DNA from: Catenulispora sp. MAP5-51 | GTDB lineage: Bacteria; Actinomycetota; Actinomycetes; Streptomycetales; Catenulisporaceae | Direction: 5' to 3' | DNA length: 64,000 nucleotides | Assembly: GCF_041261205.1 (NCBI RefSeq) | Contig: NZ_JBGCCH010000007.1 | Location: 62,001 to 126,000 of the forward strand | Part shown: positions 34,212-43,915 of the stretch, piece by piece | Layout of the letters: the number at the start of each line of letters is the position of its first letter | Position numbering within the stretch: position 1 is the stretch's first letter | Made by a program: the position numbers and the translations under genes | The notes under the pieces: model-generated | What the model was told of the DNA's origin: nothing | Database searches by the model: none | Seen by the model: the letters and a program-made list of their open reading frames with translations, nothing else

Positions 34212-37200
34212 ATGCCCGTCATGCCCAGCACGAGCGAGCCGGCGTACCAGCGGTCGTCCTGGACCGCCGAGGAACTGCGCGCGGCCTTGGAAGCCACCGA
34301 GAACGAGCCGGCGGGCCGGGCCCGCTCGGTGCGGGCCGAAGCGCTGTTGGCCGCCGCCGACAAGCTCGGCGACCCCGAGATCCAGATCTGCGCGCTGCAC
34401 ACCGTCATCGAGGCCTATGAGCGGGGCGGGGAGAGCTTCCGGTCGCCGGTCCTGTTCTCCCGCCTGCTGCGGCTGTGGGACCGGCACGGCAAGACCCTGC
34501 GCGACGCGAGCCGTCTGGAATACGAGACGCACTGGGTCTTCAAGTGGATGACCTCGGACCTGCTCTCCGTCCCCGAAGTCCCGCTGGCGACGGTCCACGG
34601 CTTCGTCGACGAGATGGAGCGCCGCTACCGCCTGGCCGGCTACGGCATGCGGGCCGTCCATGCGCAGCGCTTCCGGATAGCGGAACACCTGGGCGACTCC
34701 GCGCAGGCCGAGACGCACTTCGGCCGCTGGCTGGCCGCCGAGCGCGACCTGATGAGCGACTGCCGGGCCTGTGAGCATCTGGCGCAGGGCATGTGGCGGG
34801 CCGACTGCGGCGACGACCTCGCGGCGATGCGGCTGTGGCGGCCGACGATCGAGAACGAGATCTCGTGCCTGGACGAGCCGGCCAGCACCTTGGCCGCCTC
34901 GCTCAAGCCGCTGCTGCGTCTTCGCCGGTACGACGAAGCGCGCGCGAATCACCTGCGGGGCTACCGGTTGCTGCGGGGGCACGTCGAACTGCGCAGCGCC
35001 TTCGGACGCCACATCGAGTTCTGCGTGCTGTCCGGGAACGGAGCACGCGGCCTGGAGATCCTCGCGGAGAACCGGCGCCTGTTCGACCCGCCTTTCGAGC
35101 CGTCCGACTACCTCGAGTTCCTGTCCTGCGTCGCCCTGCTGCTGCGGAGCCACGTCCGGGCCGGATCGACCGCGACCGTCGCCGGACCCCGGGGCCGCGA
35201 CTGGCCGGTCGCGGAGCTGTTGGAGCACGTGCGGTCCGAGATCGACGATCTCACCGGGCGCTTCGACGCGCGCAACGGCACCGACGCGGTGAGCTCCCGC
35301 GTCGCGGCGATGATGGACCAGACCTGGCTGGTGGCGGAGCTGCCGCTGATCGTGGCTCCGCGGCCGGCGGTGTCGGTGGTCTCGGCGGCTTCGGCGGTGC
35401 CGGCGGTGTCGGCGGTGTCTGAGGCACCGAGGCATCCACCGAAGCCGCCGGCGCTGCCGACACAGCGCGAGCCGGTTCTCGAATCGGCCGACCCGGACGC
35501 CGACACCGACTTCGACGACCTGCTCGCCGAGGCCCGCCGGCTCTTCGACGCCGCGCACCCCGGCGCGACGAAGATGTGGGAACGGGTCGCGGTCGCGGCT
35601 GATCGCCGCGGTATCGAGCTCGATCTGGAGGCGCAGGGCCGGCTGGCCGAGGAACGGGCCGCCGACGCGCTCGACCGCGAGGACATGGAGCGGGCGGTCC
35701 GGCTGCTCGGCGAAGCCGTCGAGCGGTATGAAGAAGGCGAGCTGCAAGGCCGCGCGGTCGCCGTGAAGGCGCGCAAGCTGCTGGCTGAGGCGTTGCAGAA
35801 GAAGAATCAGGAGCTCTCCCTGGAAGACGCGCTGGCCGCTCTCTACGCGACGGCCCGGGTGTTGCAGGCGCGCGGCCTCGCCGAGCCCGAGGACGTGCTC
35901 ACCGTCCGCCGGGCCCAGGCCTTCGAAGCCCGCCGGACGACCGAGATCAGCGCTGATCCCGACGACGAGGCGGACTTCGAAGCCCGCCGCGAATCAGCCT
36001 TCGACCGCTTCGCGGCCAGCGTCGAGGCGCTGCTGGCCGACGCCGTCGAGTTCGACGTCCCGGCCCGCGCCGCCGCCGCGCACACCATGCGCGCCGAGAT
36101 CGCGCAGCGTCGCGGCCGTCCCGAGGAGTCGGTGCCGGAGCTGCTGGCGGCCATAGCGCTGTACGACCGCGCCGAGCGGCCGTGGGCGAATCTGCACCCG
36201 AACATGCTCCTCGCGCAGGCCTACCTGGCCGCGGACCGGGACGCCGACGCCGAGCGGGCGGGGCTCGCGGCCCTGGACATCGCGGGGCTTTGGCCCGAGC
36301 AGCGGTTCCCGGCCGGGTACACGCGCCAGGTGCTGGCCAACGCCACCGGCGCGCAGGGACGGTACGCCGACAGCGCCGAGCACGCGCTGGAAGCCGTCGG
36401 CTGGGCCGACCGGCACGGCGTCCCCGACCTGGCCGCCAGCGCCCGCCACAGCCTGGCCTTCGCCTACGAGCAACTGGGCCGGGACGCCGACGCCGCCGCC
36501 ATCCTGGAGTCCGCGCTGCCGGCGATGATCGAGCACCTCGACGAGCCCACGGTGGTCAACGCCCGCTGGGCGCTGGCCCGCTGTCTGGGGCGCCTGGAGG
36601 ACTACCGGGGCGCCGCCGAGCAGTATCTGCTGGCCGCGGCGGCCGCCGAGGACTTCCCGCAGCAGGGCGGGCACGCGATGCTCGCGGCGTCCGCCGGGCA
36701 CGCGCTGCGGGCCGCCGGGCTCCCGGAGGAGGCGCGGCGGGCGTTCGACCGCGCCGTGATCCTGTTGCGCGCGCTGCCCGATCCGATCAACCTGGCCAAG
36801 ACCCTCAGGGCCCTGGCCTGGGTGGCCTTCGGCGAGTCGGAGGAGACCGCGCACGACAGCGAGCGCGAGGACGTCCTGGACCAGGTCCTCCTGCTGTTCG
36901 CCGAGGCCGCGCAGGTCCTGGAGACGGCCGAGGGCTCCGGCGACCACGAGCGCGACGCGCAGGTCATCGCCTACGAGCTGGCCGAGACCGACGACCAGCT
37001 GGCCCGGCTGCACCTCAACGCCGACCTGTCGGACAAGGCCATGCCCTACGCCGAGCGCGCGGCCTCCGGGTTCCGCGCCCTGCTCCCGCACAGCGCGATG
37101 GACTACGACTTCTCCGAGCAGATGGTCGCCTGGCTGCTGGACCGGTACGGCAGCCGGGACGCCGCGGTCGAGCGGCTGCGCGAGGCGATCGCGGCGTGCA

Positions 37201-37259
37201 CCGAGGCCGGCGTCGAGGCCGTGCGCTGCGTGGCCTTCCTGGAGCAGTTGGCGGACTGA
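34212..37259 (+). CDS. Large tetratricopeptide-repeat protein paired with the Hsp90-like ATPase
   Basis: 1015 residues. Residues 1-375 are helical and include a Cys/His-containing segment (DLMSDCRACEHLAQGMW). A Val/Ser/Ala linker (about 380-405) is followed by an extended array of TPR-like helix pairs (for example LADAVEFDVPARAAAAHTMR; SAEHALEAVGWADRHG; LRAAGLPEEARRAFDRAV) up to residue about 1010. No enzyme motif is visible. The ATG is 9 bp after the Hsp90-like stop, so the two are co-transcribed. Function is inferred from that pairing only. Confidence 0.85.
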   Translation: MPVMPSTSEPAYQRSSWTAEELRAALEATENEPAGRARSVRAEALLAAADKLGDPEIQICALHTVIEAYERGGESFRSPVLFSRLLRLWDRHGKTLRDASRLEYETHWVFKWMTSDLLSVPEVPLATVHGFVDEMERRYRLAGYGMRAVHAQRFRIAEHLGDSAQAETHFGRWLAAERDLMSDCRACEHLAQGMWRADCGDDLAAMRLWRPTIENEISCLDEPASTLAASLKPLLRLRRYDEARANHLRGYRLLRGHVELRSAFGRHIEFCVLSGNGARGLEILAENRRLFDPPFEPSDYLEFLSCVALLLRSHVRAGSTATVAGPRGRDWPVAELLEHVRSEIDDLTGRFDARNGTDAVSSRVAAMMDQTWLVAELPLIVAPRPAVSVVSAASAVPAVSAVSEAPRHPPKPPALPTQREPVLESADPDADTDFDDLLAEARRLFDAAHPGATKMWERVAVAADRRGIELDLEAQGRLAEERAADALDREDMERAVRLLGEAVERYEEGELQGRAVAVKARKLLAEALQKKNQELSLEDALAALYATARVLQARGLAEPEDVLTVRRAQAFEARRTTEISADPDDEADFEARRESAFDRFAASVEALLADAVEFDVPARAAAAHTMRAEIAQRRGRPEESVPELLAAIALYDRAERPWANLHPNMLLAQAYLAADRDADAERAGLAALDIAGLWPEQRFPAGYTRQVLANATGAQGRYADSAEHALEAVGWADRHGVPDLAASARHSLAFAYEQLGRDADAAAILESALPAMIEHLDEPTVVNARWALARCLGRLEDYRGAAEQYLLAAAAAEDFPQQGGHAMLAASAGHALRAAGLPEEARRAFDRAVILLRALPDPINLAKTLRALAWVAFGESEETAHDSEREDVLDQVLLLFAEAAQVLETAEGSGDHERDAQVIAYELAETDDQLARLHLNADLSDKAMPYAERAASGFRALLPHSAMDYDFSEQMVAWLLDRYGSRDAAVERLREAIAACTEAGVEAVRCVAFLEQLAD

Positions 37260-37339
37260 AGTCCGGTCCCCGTCCCGTGCAACGATCCGCGCACAGCCCG
37301 CCCTCTTCAGCGACGTGAACCATGACGCGAGGGGGACGG

Positions 37340-37921
37340 ATGCGGGGTGACAAGCGTGACAAGGGTGACAAGGAAGCCAAGGACGCCAAGGACGCCAAGC
37401 GCAGCAGGGACGACAAACGCGCCGACGACGAGGCCGAGTTCCGCGAGTACATGGTCAGTCGGTGGGGCACCCTGGTCCGGTTCGCCTACGGCCTGACCGG
37501 CGACCGCGGCCACGCCGAGGACCTGGCGCAGACCGCGCTGGCCAAGGCGTACGCGTCCTGGCCCAGGGTGCGGCGCGCGGACGACCCGGACGCGTACGTC
37601 CGCCGGATCCTGATCAACACCAACCACCACCGCTTCCGCAAGCGCCGCGTCGACGAGCACTCCGGCCAGGCGCCCGCCGAACCCGCCGTCACCGACGGCA
37701 CCGCCGCCTTCGACCAGCGCGAGGCGCTGGTGGCGGCCCTGATGGAGCTGCCGCCGAAGCAACGCGCGGTCGTCGTGCTCCGCTACTGGGACGGCCTGAC
37801 GGAGACCCAGGCCGCCACTGTGCTCGGCTGCTCGGTCGGCACCGTGAAGAGCCAGGCCTCGCGGGCCCTGGCCAAGCTCCGCACCAGCACCCAGCTCCAG
37901 GACGGGAGTGTGATCTCGTGA
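37340..37921 (+). CDS. SigE-family ECF sigma factor (second)
   Basis: 193 residues from ATG 37340, behind GAGGGGGA; an ATG at 37322 lacks an RBS. A Lys/Asp-rich head (RDKGDKEAKDAKDAKRSRDD) precedes region 2 (WGTLVRFAYGLTGDRGHAED; LAQTALAKAYASWPRV) and region 4 (LPPKQRAVVVLRYWDGLTE; AATVLGCSVGTVKSQASRAL). Its closest relative in the window is the factor at 11518. Overlaps the next gene by GTGA. Confidence 0.92.
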   Translation: MRGDKRDKGDKEAKDAKDAKRSRDDKRADDEAEFREYMVSRWGTLVRFAYGLTGDRGHAEDLAQTALAKAYASWPRVRRADDPDAYVRRILINTNHHRFRKRRVDEHSGQAPAEPAVTDGTAAFDQREALVAALMELPPKQRAVVVLRYWDGLTETQAATVLGCSVGTVKSQASRALAKLRTSTQLQDGSVIS

Positions 37922-39078
37922 ACGACGAGCAGTACGCACCGGGCATCGACGGCATCGACGGCAGCGACCAGGGAGCCGTGTTCGCCGACCTGGGCCACTT
38001 CGAGACCGGCGCCATCCCGGTCGAGGCGACCCTGAAGCAGGGCCGGACGATCCGCCGGCGGCGCCGGGTCATCGGCGGCGGCGCGCTGGCGGTCGCGGCG
38101 GCGCTGTCGATCGGCGTGCCGGTCGCGGTCGCCGGCGGCGGGGGCTCTGGGTACAGCACGGCGAGCGGCGGCCCGGACGGCGTTTACGCGGCCGGAAACA
38201 CAGCAGGGCGCGTCACGGTGAACCCGACGATCCTGACCCACGGCAAGGGGCAGTTCTCGGGCACGGTCGACGGCAAGAAGTGGAGCATCGGCTTCGACAA
38301 CAAGAACTGCTACTACATCGAGTGGGTCTGCGGTTTCGACAACCAGGGGCCGGACGCCAAGTACGCCGCCCTGACCGTCAACGTGTCCGCGGGCGAACCC
38401 GTCAACTACACGCTCTTCCTCCAGAAGCAGGTGGCGACGGTCAACGTCACGCTGGCGGACGGAGAGGTCCTGCACTTCGAGGCCGTGCCCGTGGCCAAGA
38501 CGCCGGTGGCGCTCTTCGCCCTGCCGCCCGGCCTCGGGGTGGCCAAGATCGAGGTCTTCGACGCCCGGGGCGCCGAGATCGCCTTCTCGACGCCGTTCAG
38601 CAGCAAGGGGGGCTTCAGCGTCGAGGGCCGGTGGTACAAGCCCGGTGAGAAGCCGCCGCCGGCCGCGGGCCCGGTCGAGCTGGCCCGCGGTAAGTTCGGT
38701 GCCGCCGACGTGGTCATCACCGCCTACACCGGGCCGTCGGGGCCGTGCATCGTCTCCGACATGGCGGCCACGGTGAGTGCCGACTGCACCCATGCCAGGC
38801 CGATCACGGGTTCTGAGCACGCCTCGACCGGCGGCGGCACCTCGGAGGAAGTCAGCTCTTCCGGGAAGGCGGCGATGGCCGAGTCGGGGCTGGTCGCGCC
38901 CGAGGTCGCCCGCCTGCAGCTCGACTACGCCGACGGCACCACCAGTCCCATCGACATCAAGAGCCTCGGCGGCTACCGGTTCTTCGCCTATGTCCTGTCC
39001 GGGGACAAGCCGACGAAGGGCGTCACGGCCTTCGACGCGGCCGGCAGACCGCTTCCGGTGCAGACCAACGGCGGGTGA
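37918..39078 (+). CDS. Membrane-anchored exported protein encoded with the ECF sigma factor
   Basis: 386 residues from GTG 37918 (4-nt overlap with the sigma stop). Short cytoplasmic part, basic RRRRRV then a helix near 53-70 (GGGALAVAAALSIGVPVAVAG), and an exported beta-rich domain with Cys at CYYIEWVC and at GPCIVSDM...DCTHA. Same gene order and topology as the 11518/10413 pair, though I see no sequence identity between the ectodomains. It may sense or act at the surface; an anti-sigma role is inference. Confidence 0.72.
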   Translation: MNDEQYAPGIDGIDGSDQGAVFADLGHFETGAIPVEATLKQGRTIRRRRRVIGGGALAVAAALSIGVPVAVAGGGGSGYSTASGGPDGVYAAGNTAGRVTVNPTILTHGKGQFSGTVDGKKWSIGFDNKNCYYIEWVCGFDNQGPDAKYAALTVNVSAGEPVNYTLFLQKQVATVNVTLADGEVLHFEAVPVAKTPVALFALPPGLGVAKIEVFDARGAEIAFSTPFSSKGGFSVEGRWYKPGEKPPPAAGPVELARGKFGAADVVITAYTGPSGPCIVSDMAATVSADCTHARPITGSEHASTGGGTSEEVSSSGKAAMAESGLVAPEVARLQLDYADGTTSPIDIKSLGGYRFFAYVLSGDKPTKGVTAFDAAGRPLPVQTNGG

Positions 39079-39136
39079 CACCTGTCGGACCGGAATGGCC
39101 ATCCCCGGTCACGTCGCGGTAAACTCTTGCCGCAAG

Positions 39137-39166
39137 AGCCCCTGTCGCCGCTTGCGACCAGGGGCT
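39137..39166 (+). terminator. Hairpin upstream of purA
   Basis: AGCCCCTG...CAGGGGCT forms an 8-bp stem, extended by TCGC/GCGA across one bulged C, ending 84 bp before purA. It most likely terminates the sigma/membrane-protein operon. No purine riboswitch features were recognised. Confidence 0.6.
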
Positions 39167-39249
39167 TCGGTCGTTCTACCAAAAAACGCGTCGCCCTAGA
39201 GGGACCTACTGGCAGCTAGTAGGCGTCTAGCGTTGGAAAGGCATCTCCC

Positions 39250-40533
39250 ATGCCCGCTCTCGTGCTCGTCGGCGCCCAGTGGGGCGACGAAGGCAAGGGC
39301 AAGGCCACGGACCTGCTCGGCGGCTCGGTCGACTACGTCGTCCGCTATCAGGGCGGCAACAACGCCGGCCACACGGTCGTCATCGGCGACCAGAAGTACG
39401 CCCTCCACCTGTTGCCCTCGGGCATCCTCTCGCCGGGCTGCGTGCCGGTGATCGGCAACGGCGTGGTCATCGACCCGGCCGTGCTGTTCGCCGAGCTCGA
39501 CGGCCTGGACCAGCGCGGCGTCGACACCTCGCGGCTGCTGATCTCGGCGAACGCGCACCTGATCACGCCCTACCACCGGACCATGGACAAGGTCAGCGAG
39601 CGGTTCCTGGGCAAGAACAAGATCGGGACCACGGGCCGCGGCATCGGGCCGACGTACGCGGACAAGATCAACCGGATCGGGGTGCGGGTCCAGGACCTGT
39701 TCGACCCCTCGATCCTGCTGCAGAAGGTCGAGGGCGCGCTGCGCGACCGGAACCAGATGCTGGTCAAGGTGTACAACCGGCGCGCGCTGAGTGCCGAGGC
39801 GGTGGTCGAGGAGTACCTGGGCTACGCCGAGCGGCTGCGGCCGATGGTCGCCGACACCTCGCTGGTCGTCAACAAGGCGCTGGACGAGGGCAAGGTGGTG
39901 CTGCTGGAGGGCGGCCAGGGCACGCTGCTGGACGTGGACCACGGCACCTATCCCTTCGTCACCTCCTCGAACCCGACCACCGGCGGGGCGTGCACCGGCG
40001 CCGGCATCGGCCCGACGCGCATCACCCGGACCATCGGCATCCTGAAGGCGTACGCGACCCGCGTCGGCGCCGGGCCCTTCCCGACCGAGCTGTTCGACGA
40101 GAACGGCGAGGCGCTGCGCCGCATCGGCCACGAGTACGGCGTCACCACCGGCCGGGACCGGCGCTGCGGCTGGTTCGACGCGCCGGTGGCGCGCTACGCC
40201 TCCCGGGTGAACGGCCTGACCGACTTCTTCCTGACCAAGCTGGACGTGCTCACCGGTTTCGAGCAGATCCCGGTCTGCGTGGCCTACGAGGTGGACGGCG
40301 TCCGGCACGACGAGATCCCGATGACGCAGACCGACTTCCACCACGCGACGCCGGTCTACGAGCAGTTCCCGGGCTGGACCGAGGACATCTCGGGCTGCAA
40401 GTCCTTCGAGGACCTGCCGAAGAACGCGCAGGCGTACGTCAAGGCGCTGGAGGAGATGTCGGGCGCGCCGATCTCGGCGATCGGCGTCGGCCCGGAGCGC
40501 AACGCCACGATCCAGGTGCGCTCGTTCCTGTAG
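39250..40533 (+). CDS. purA: Adenylosuccinate synthetase
   Basis: IMP + aspartate + GTP to adenylosuccinate. 427 residues, normal length. P-loop-type [18 protein letters not shown] at 7-24, [10 protein letters not shown] near 38-47, [13 protein letters not shown] near 128-140, [20 protein letters not shown], and [21 protein letters not shown] precedes the ATG. It is a single-gene unit between two hairpins. Confidence 0.98.
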   Translation: MPALVLVGAQWGDEGKGKATDLLGGSVDYVVRYQGGNNAGHTVVIGDQKYALHLLPSGILSPGCVPVIGNGVVIDPAVLFAELDGLDQRGVDTSRLLISANAHLITPYHRTMDKVSERFLGKNKIGTTGRGIGPTYADKINRIGVRVQDLFDPSILLQKVEGALRDRNQMLVKVYNRRALSAEAVVEEYLGYAERLRPMVADTSLVVNKALDEGKVVLLEGGQGTLLDVDHGTYPFVTSSNPTTGGACTGAGIGPTRITRTIGILKAYATRVGAGPFPTELFDENGEALRRIGHEYGVTTGRDRRCGWFDAPVARYASRVNGLTDFFLTKLDVLTGFEQIPVCVAYEVDGVRHDEIPMTQTDFHHATPVYEQFPGWTEDISGCKSFEDLPKNAQAYVKALEEMSGAPISAIGVGPERNATIQVRSFL

Positions 40534-40578
40534 CCGTTGGCAGTTCTGTAAGGGCGCGCGGTCGATTCCTTGACATGT

Positions 40579-40604
40579 TGCGGCCTCCCGAGCGGGGGGC
40601 CGCA
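40579..40604 (+). terminator. Hairpin after purA
   Basis: TGCGGCCTCCC pairs with GGGGGGCCGCA at 10 of 11 positions around a GAGC loop. It is not followed by a T run but directly by TACGTT, the -10-like element of the next gene, so it could be a terminator or a protein site. Confidence 0.5.
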
Positions 40605-40621
40605 CCATGTACGTTCGGGCT

Positions 40622-41995
40622 ATGACTGATATCTCCCCCGACGAGCTGAAGGCGGCCGGCGCGCAAGTTCTCGCCGACGACCGCGCCCACGTGTTCCACT
40701 CCTGGTCGGCGCAGGGGGCCATCAGTCCGCTCCCGATCGCCGGCGCCGAGGGGTCCTACTTCTGGGACTACGACGGCAACCGCTATCTGGACTTCTCCTC
40801 CCAGCTGGTGAACACCAACATCGGCCACCAGCATCCCAAGGTGGTCGCGGCGATCCAGGAGCAGGCCGGCAAGCTGTGCACCATCGCGCCGGCCTTCGCC
40901 AACGACGTCCGCGGCGAGGCCGCCCGGCTGATCGCCGAGCTGGCCCCGGGCGACCTGAACTACGTCTTCTTCACCAACGGCGGCGCCGAGGCCGTCGAGA
41001 ACGCCGTCCGCATGGCCCGGCTGCACACCGGCCGCACCAAGGTGCTCTCCGCCTACCGCAGCTACCACGGCTCCACCTCGACGGCCATCTCCCTCACCGG
41101 CGACCCCCGCCGCTGGGCCAACGACGCGGTGGGCCAGTCCACCGGCGGCGCCGTGCACTTCTTCGGCCCGCACCTGTACCGCTCCCACTTCCACGCCACG
41201 ACCGAGGCCGAGGAGTGCGAGCGCGCGCTGCTGCACCTGGAGCAGACCATCCAGTACGAGGGGCCGGCGACGATCGCGGCCGTCATCCTGGAGACCATCG
41301 TCGGCACCGCCGGAGTGCTGATGCCGCCGGCGGGCTACCTCGCGGGCGTGCGCGCGCTGTGCGACAAGTACGGGATCGTCTACATCGCCGACGAGGTGAT
41401 GGCCGGCTTCGCGCGCTCCGGCGCCTGGTTCGCGGTCGACCACTGGGGCGTCACCCCGGACCTGATCACCTTCGCCAAGGGCTCCAACTCCGGCTACGTC
41501 CCGGTCGGCGGTGTGATCATCTCCGAGAAGATCCGCGACACCTTCAAGGACCGCGTGTACCCCGGCGGCCTGACCTACTCCGGGCACCCGCTCGCCTGCG
41601 CCTCCATCGTCGCGACGATCAACGCGATGAAGGAGGAGGGCATCATCGAGCACGCGGCGCGCCTGGGCGAGGAGGTCTTCGGCCCGGCGCTGCGCGAGAT
41701 GGCCGAGAAGCACCCGAGCGTCGGCGAGGTGCGCGGCGTCGGCGCGTTCTGGGCGCTGGACCTGGTCCGCTCCAAGGAGACGCGCGAGATGCTCGTGTCC
41801 TACAACGCCTCCGGCGCGGACGCGGCGCCGATGAACGAGCTCGCGGCGGCGATGAAGGCGCGCGGCGTGTGGCCGTTCATCAACTTCAACCGGCTGCACG
41901 TGGTGCCGCCGTGCACGATCTCCGAGGAGGACGCGCGCAAGGGGCTGGCGGCGCTGGACGAAGCGCTGTCGGTCGTGGACGTGTACGCGAGCTGA
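40622..41995 (+). CDS. Class III PLP-dependent aminotransferase (taurine/omega-amino acid:pyruvate type)
   Basis: 457 residues. Fold-type I landmarks: FFTNGGAEAVENAVRMARLH, YRSYHGSTSTAISLTGD, IYIADEVMAGFARSG (Asp that pairs with the pyridine N), and the PLP lysine in TFAKGSNSGYVPVGGV. The overall sequence is closest, from memory, to taurine-pyruvate and similar omega-aminotransferases; the natural amine is not predictable. ATG 40622 with TACGTT 6 nt upstream and no RBS suggests a leaderless transcript. Confidence 0.88.
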   Translation: MTDISPDELKAAGAQVLADDRAHVFHSWSAQGAISPLPIAGAEGSYFWDYDGNRYLDFSSQLVNTNIGHQHPKVVAAIQEQAGKLCTIAPAFANDVRGEAARLIAELAPGDLNYVFFTNGGAEAVENAVRMARLHTGRTKVLSAYRSYHGSTSTAISLTGDPRRWANDAVGQSTGGAVHFFGPHLYRSHFHATTEAEECERALLHLEQTIQYEGPATIAAVILETIVGTAGVLMPPAGYLAGVRALCDKYGIVYIADEVMAGFARSGAWFAVDHWGVTPDLITFAKGSNSGYVPVGGVIISEKIRDTFKDRVYPGGLTYSGHPLACASIVATINAMKEEGIIEHAARLGEEVFGPALREMAEKHPSVGEVRGVGAFWALDLVRSKETREMLVSYNASGADAAPMNELAAAMKARGVWPFINFNRLHVVPPCTISEEDARKGLAALDEALSVVDVYAS

Positions 41996-42019
41996 CGGGG
42001 CCATCGCCTCATCTGCTGC

Positions 42020-42070
42020 GCCCACCCGTCTCCCACCACCGCCCGTTGAGGAGCCGCTTCGCGGCGCTGC
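42020..42070 (+). repeat. Dispersed 25-nt repeat plus hairpin, copy A (intergenic)
   Basis: Positions 42020-42044 are identical to 57352-57376 (25 nt, beginning GCCCACCCGTCTCCCACCAC). A related hairpin follows in each copy; here GCCGC-TTC-GCGGC. This copy lies between the aminotransferase and the next gene. Confidence 0.75.
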
Positions 42071-42132
42071 GTTTGATGTGCCACGTTCGCGTCCTGAGAT
42101 CGATCTTGGGGGAACACCACTAAAGTTGCCAC

Positions 42133-43488
42133 ATGAGCCACGAGGTGGTGTTCCTCCCGCACCTGCTGGGCCAGACCTGGTCCCAGGCCCTGGCCGCCGC
42201 GCGCACCGCGGCGCGCGAGGAGGACCCGAGGATAGTGGCCGCGCGCCTGGAGCCGTGGCCCGACCTCGTGCTCCACGCCGCGGAGATCCTCGGTCAGATC
42301 GAGGAGTTCCGCGGCCGGGGCCAGCGGGAGCTGGTGCACCCGGTGACCCGGCTGCGGTTCACGTTCTTCGGCGAGGACGGCGTCATCGCGCTGCCGTACT
42401 GGTACGACGGCCCGGTGGCGCGCATGGCGGCGACGATGGCGTTCCGCTTCGCGCACGCGGTGGAGTCCGACACCGGCCTGGCGGCCTACGACCCGCAACA
42501 GCGCACGCCGCTGGCCGAGATGGGGCTGGAGAAGTTCGTCGCGGGCTACCTGCGCGGCCGCGAGCGGGCGCTGGCACAAGCGCAGGCGCGCGGTCCGGTG
42601 CCGGTCGGCCACGCGCTGCCGGCGGGGCGGAGTTCCACGCGCCGGGAGTTGAGCGCGGGGCCTTCGGCGGGCGGGGACGCCGGGCGGCAGAGGGTTGAGG
42701 AGCGGCCGGCTGAGGGAAAGCGGCGCGGTGCGAAGCCGGCGCCCGGGCAGGGGGTGGATCCGCGGCCCGGAAGCGATTCGGGGCAGCAGGGGCAGCCGCG
42801 GAAAAGCGCGGACCGGCGGCCGGCTGCCGATGCGGGCCCGCCGACGAGTGCGGGGCGTTTGAGGCGGGTCGATCCCTCGGGGCGCAGCGAGGACCCGCTG
42901 GGCAGGGATCGGCGGGATGCGGATGCGCGCGGAGTCGGGCAGCCTGTGCGTGGCGTGGATTCCGGCGGCAGGCAGGCGCGTAGCAGGGAATCGGATCAGC
43001 CGCGCACTGGGCAGCCGGTGCGCCGTGAGGATCCTGCGATATCGGCGAGGCCGCGCAAGTCCGCCGATCAGCGGCCTTCGATAGATACAGGTACGGACCA
43101 GCGGCCGTCCGCCGATCCGCAGCGACAGCGTCGAGCCGCTCCCGACGGCACCGGCGGCCGTGAGAAGACACCGCCCCGCCCGCGACAGAACCCTGATGCG
43201 CGCCCGCGGGAGGAGCCGAGCTCGGGCGGCTGGCTGCGGCGCGGCAAGGGAGCCAAGAAACCGCAGCGCGGGAGCGCTCCGCCCGGAGCCGAGCGGGTGC
43301 CGCGCCCCGGAAGCCCCGAGCCCCGCGGCGGCATGGCCCCGGACCCCCGTGCGCAGCGACGCGACCAGCCGCAGCGTCGCGGCGACCTCCGCCGCGCCGG
43401 AGAGCCCCCGGAGCCCCGGCGCGCCGAGCCGCCGGAGGGTCAGAACCCGCCGGCGCGCAGGCGGCCGCCGGAGCCTCCTGACTGGTAG
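42133..43488 (+). CDS. Protein with unknown N-terminal domain and long disordered Arg/Pro-rich tail
   Basis: 451 residues. The first 150 form a globular-looking domain (VVFLPHLLGQTWSQALAAAR; AAEILGQIEEFRGRGQRELV; VTRLRFTFFGEDGVIALPYW) that I do not recognise. The remaining 300 are low complexity, rich in Arg, Pro, Gly, Asp and Ser with recurrent SADRRP/SADQRP units. TAAAGT 6 nt before the ATG suggests a leaderless mRNA. The tail reads into the pseudogene region, where its stop lies at 43486-43488. The basic tail may bind nucleic acid, but nothing shows that directly. Confidence 0.65.
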   Translation: MSHEVVFLPHLLGQTWSQALAAARTAAREEDPRIVAARLEPWPDLVLHAAEILGQIEEFRGRGQRELVHPVTRLRFTFFGEDGVIALPYWYDGPVARMAATMAFRFAHAVESDTGLAAYDPQQRTPLAEMGLEKFVAGYLRGRERALAQAQARGPVPVGHALPAGRSSTRRELSAGPSAGGDAGRQRVEERPAEGKRRGAKPAPGQGVDPRPGSDSGQQGQPRKSADRRPAADAGPPTSAGRLRRVDPSGRSEDPLGRDRRDADARGVGQPVRGVDSGGRQARSRESDQPRTGQPVRREDPAISARPRKSADQRPSIDTGTDQRPSADPQRQRRAAPDGTGGREKTPPRPRQNPDARPREEPSSGGWLRRGKGAKKPQRGSAPPGAERVPRPGSPEPRGGMAPDPRAQRRDQPQRRGDLRRAGEPPEPRRAEPPEGQNPPARRRPPEPPDW

Positions 43489-43891
43489 GGCTGGCCGCGC
43501 CGGTCAACGGGCCGATCGCGTACACCCTGTCCGCCTCGGTGGGGCAGCTGCAGTGGCACGACGTGAACCCCGACGGCTCGAACGACACCACGGTCCCGGC
43601 CGGCGACGACACCCCTCGACCAACCCCGTGGACGACCCGGTGTTCTCGCCCGACGGGTCCAGGGTGCTGTTCCATCCCCTGCTGCTGACGAACCCCGGGT
43701 CGCAGTTCCTGCCCGCCTCGGAACTCAGTCTGGCCAAGGCGCTGGCCCCGCACCTGTCGGGCGTAGTGGTCTTCGGCGGGAACCAGGCGGTCAGCAGTGT
43801 CGCGACCAACACCGAGGAATCGGTGCTGGGCCACAACCACTACTTCACCGACATGAACCGGCAGAGTCCCGATCTGGCAGGGCCCCGCTAG
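43485..43891 (+). pseudogene. Remnant of a secreted PD40/cell-wall-binding-repeat protein
   Basis: One frame (from about 43485) encodes LAAPVNGPIAYTLSASVG and LQWHDVNPDGSNDTTVPAGD. After a frameshift near 43612-43618 the next frame continues STNPVDDPVFSPDGSRVLFH, a PD40 (TolB-type) repeat. The text then jumps directly to LLLTNPGSQFLPASELSLAK and VVVFGGNQAVSSVATNTE, the end of a cell-wall-binding repeat 2. So the signal peptide is gone, one frameshift is present and the middle is deleted. The intact gene with the same domain order is at 61414. Confidence 0.75.
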
Positions 43892-43915
43892 CGTTCCGGA
43901 CTAAGCTCGGGCGCG

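Noticed and set aside
32175-35747. 1190-codon minus-strand frame across the Hsp90 and TPR genes
   Set aside because: It spans two genes that have proper starts and known folds; its product is a compositionally biased shadow.
39079-39249. Possible purine riboswitch before purA
   Set aside because: The hairpin has no aptamer-like conserved core that I can see and is better explained as the terminator of the upstream operon.
40683-40700. Second parS candidate around CACGTG in the aminotransferase gene
   Set aside because: CCCACGTGTTCCAC keeps the CACGTG core but the arms do not match TGTTTC/GAAACA.
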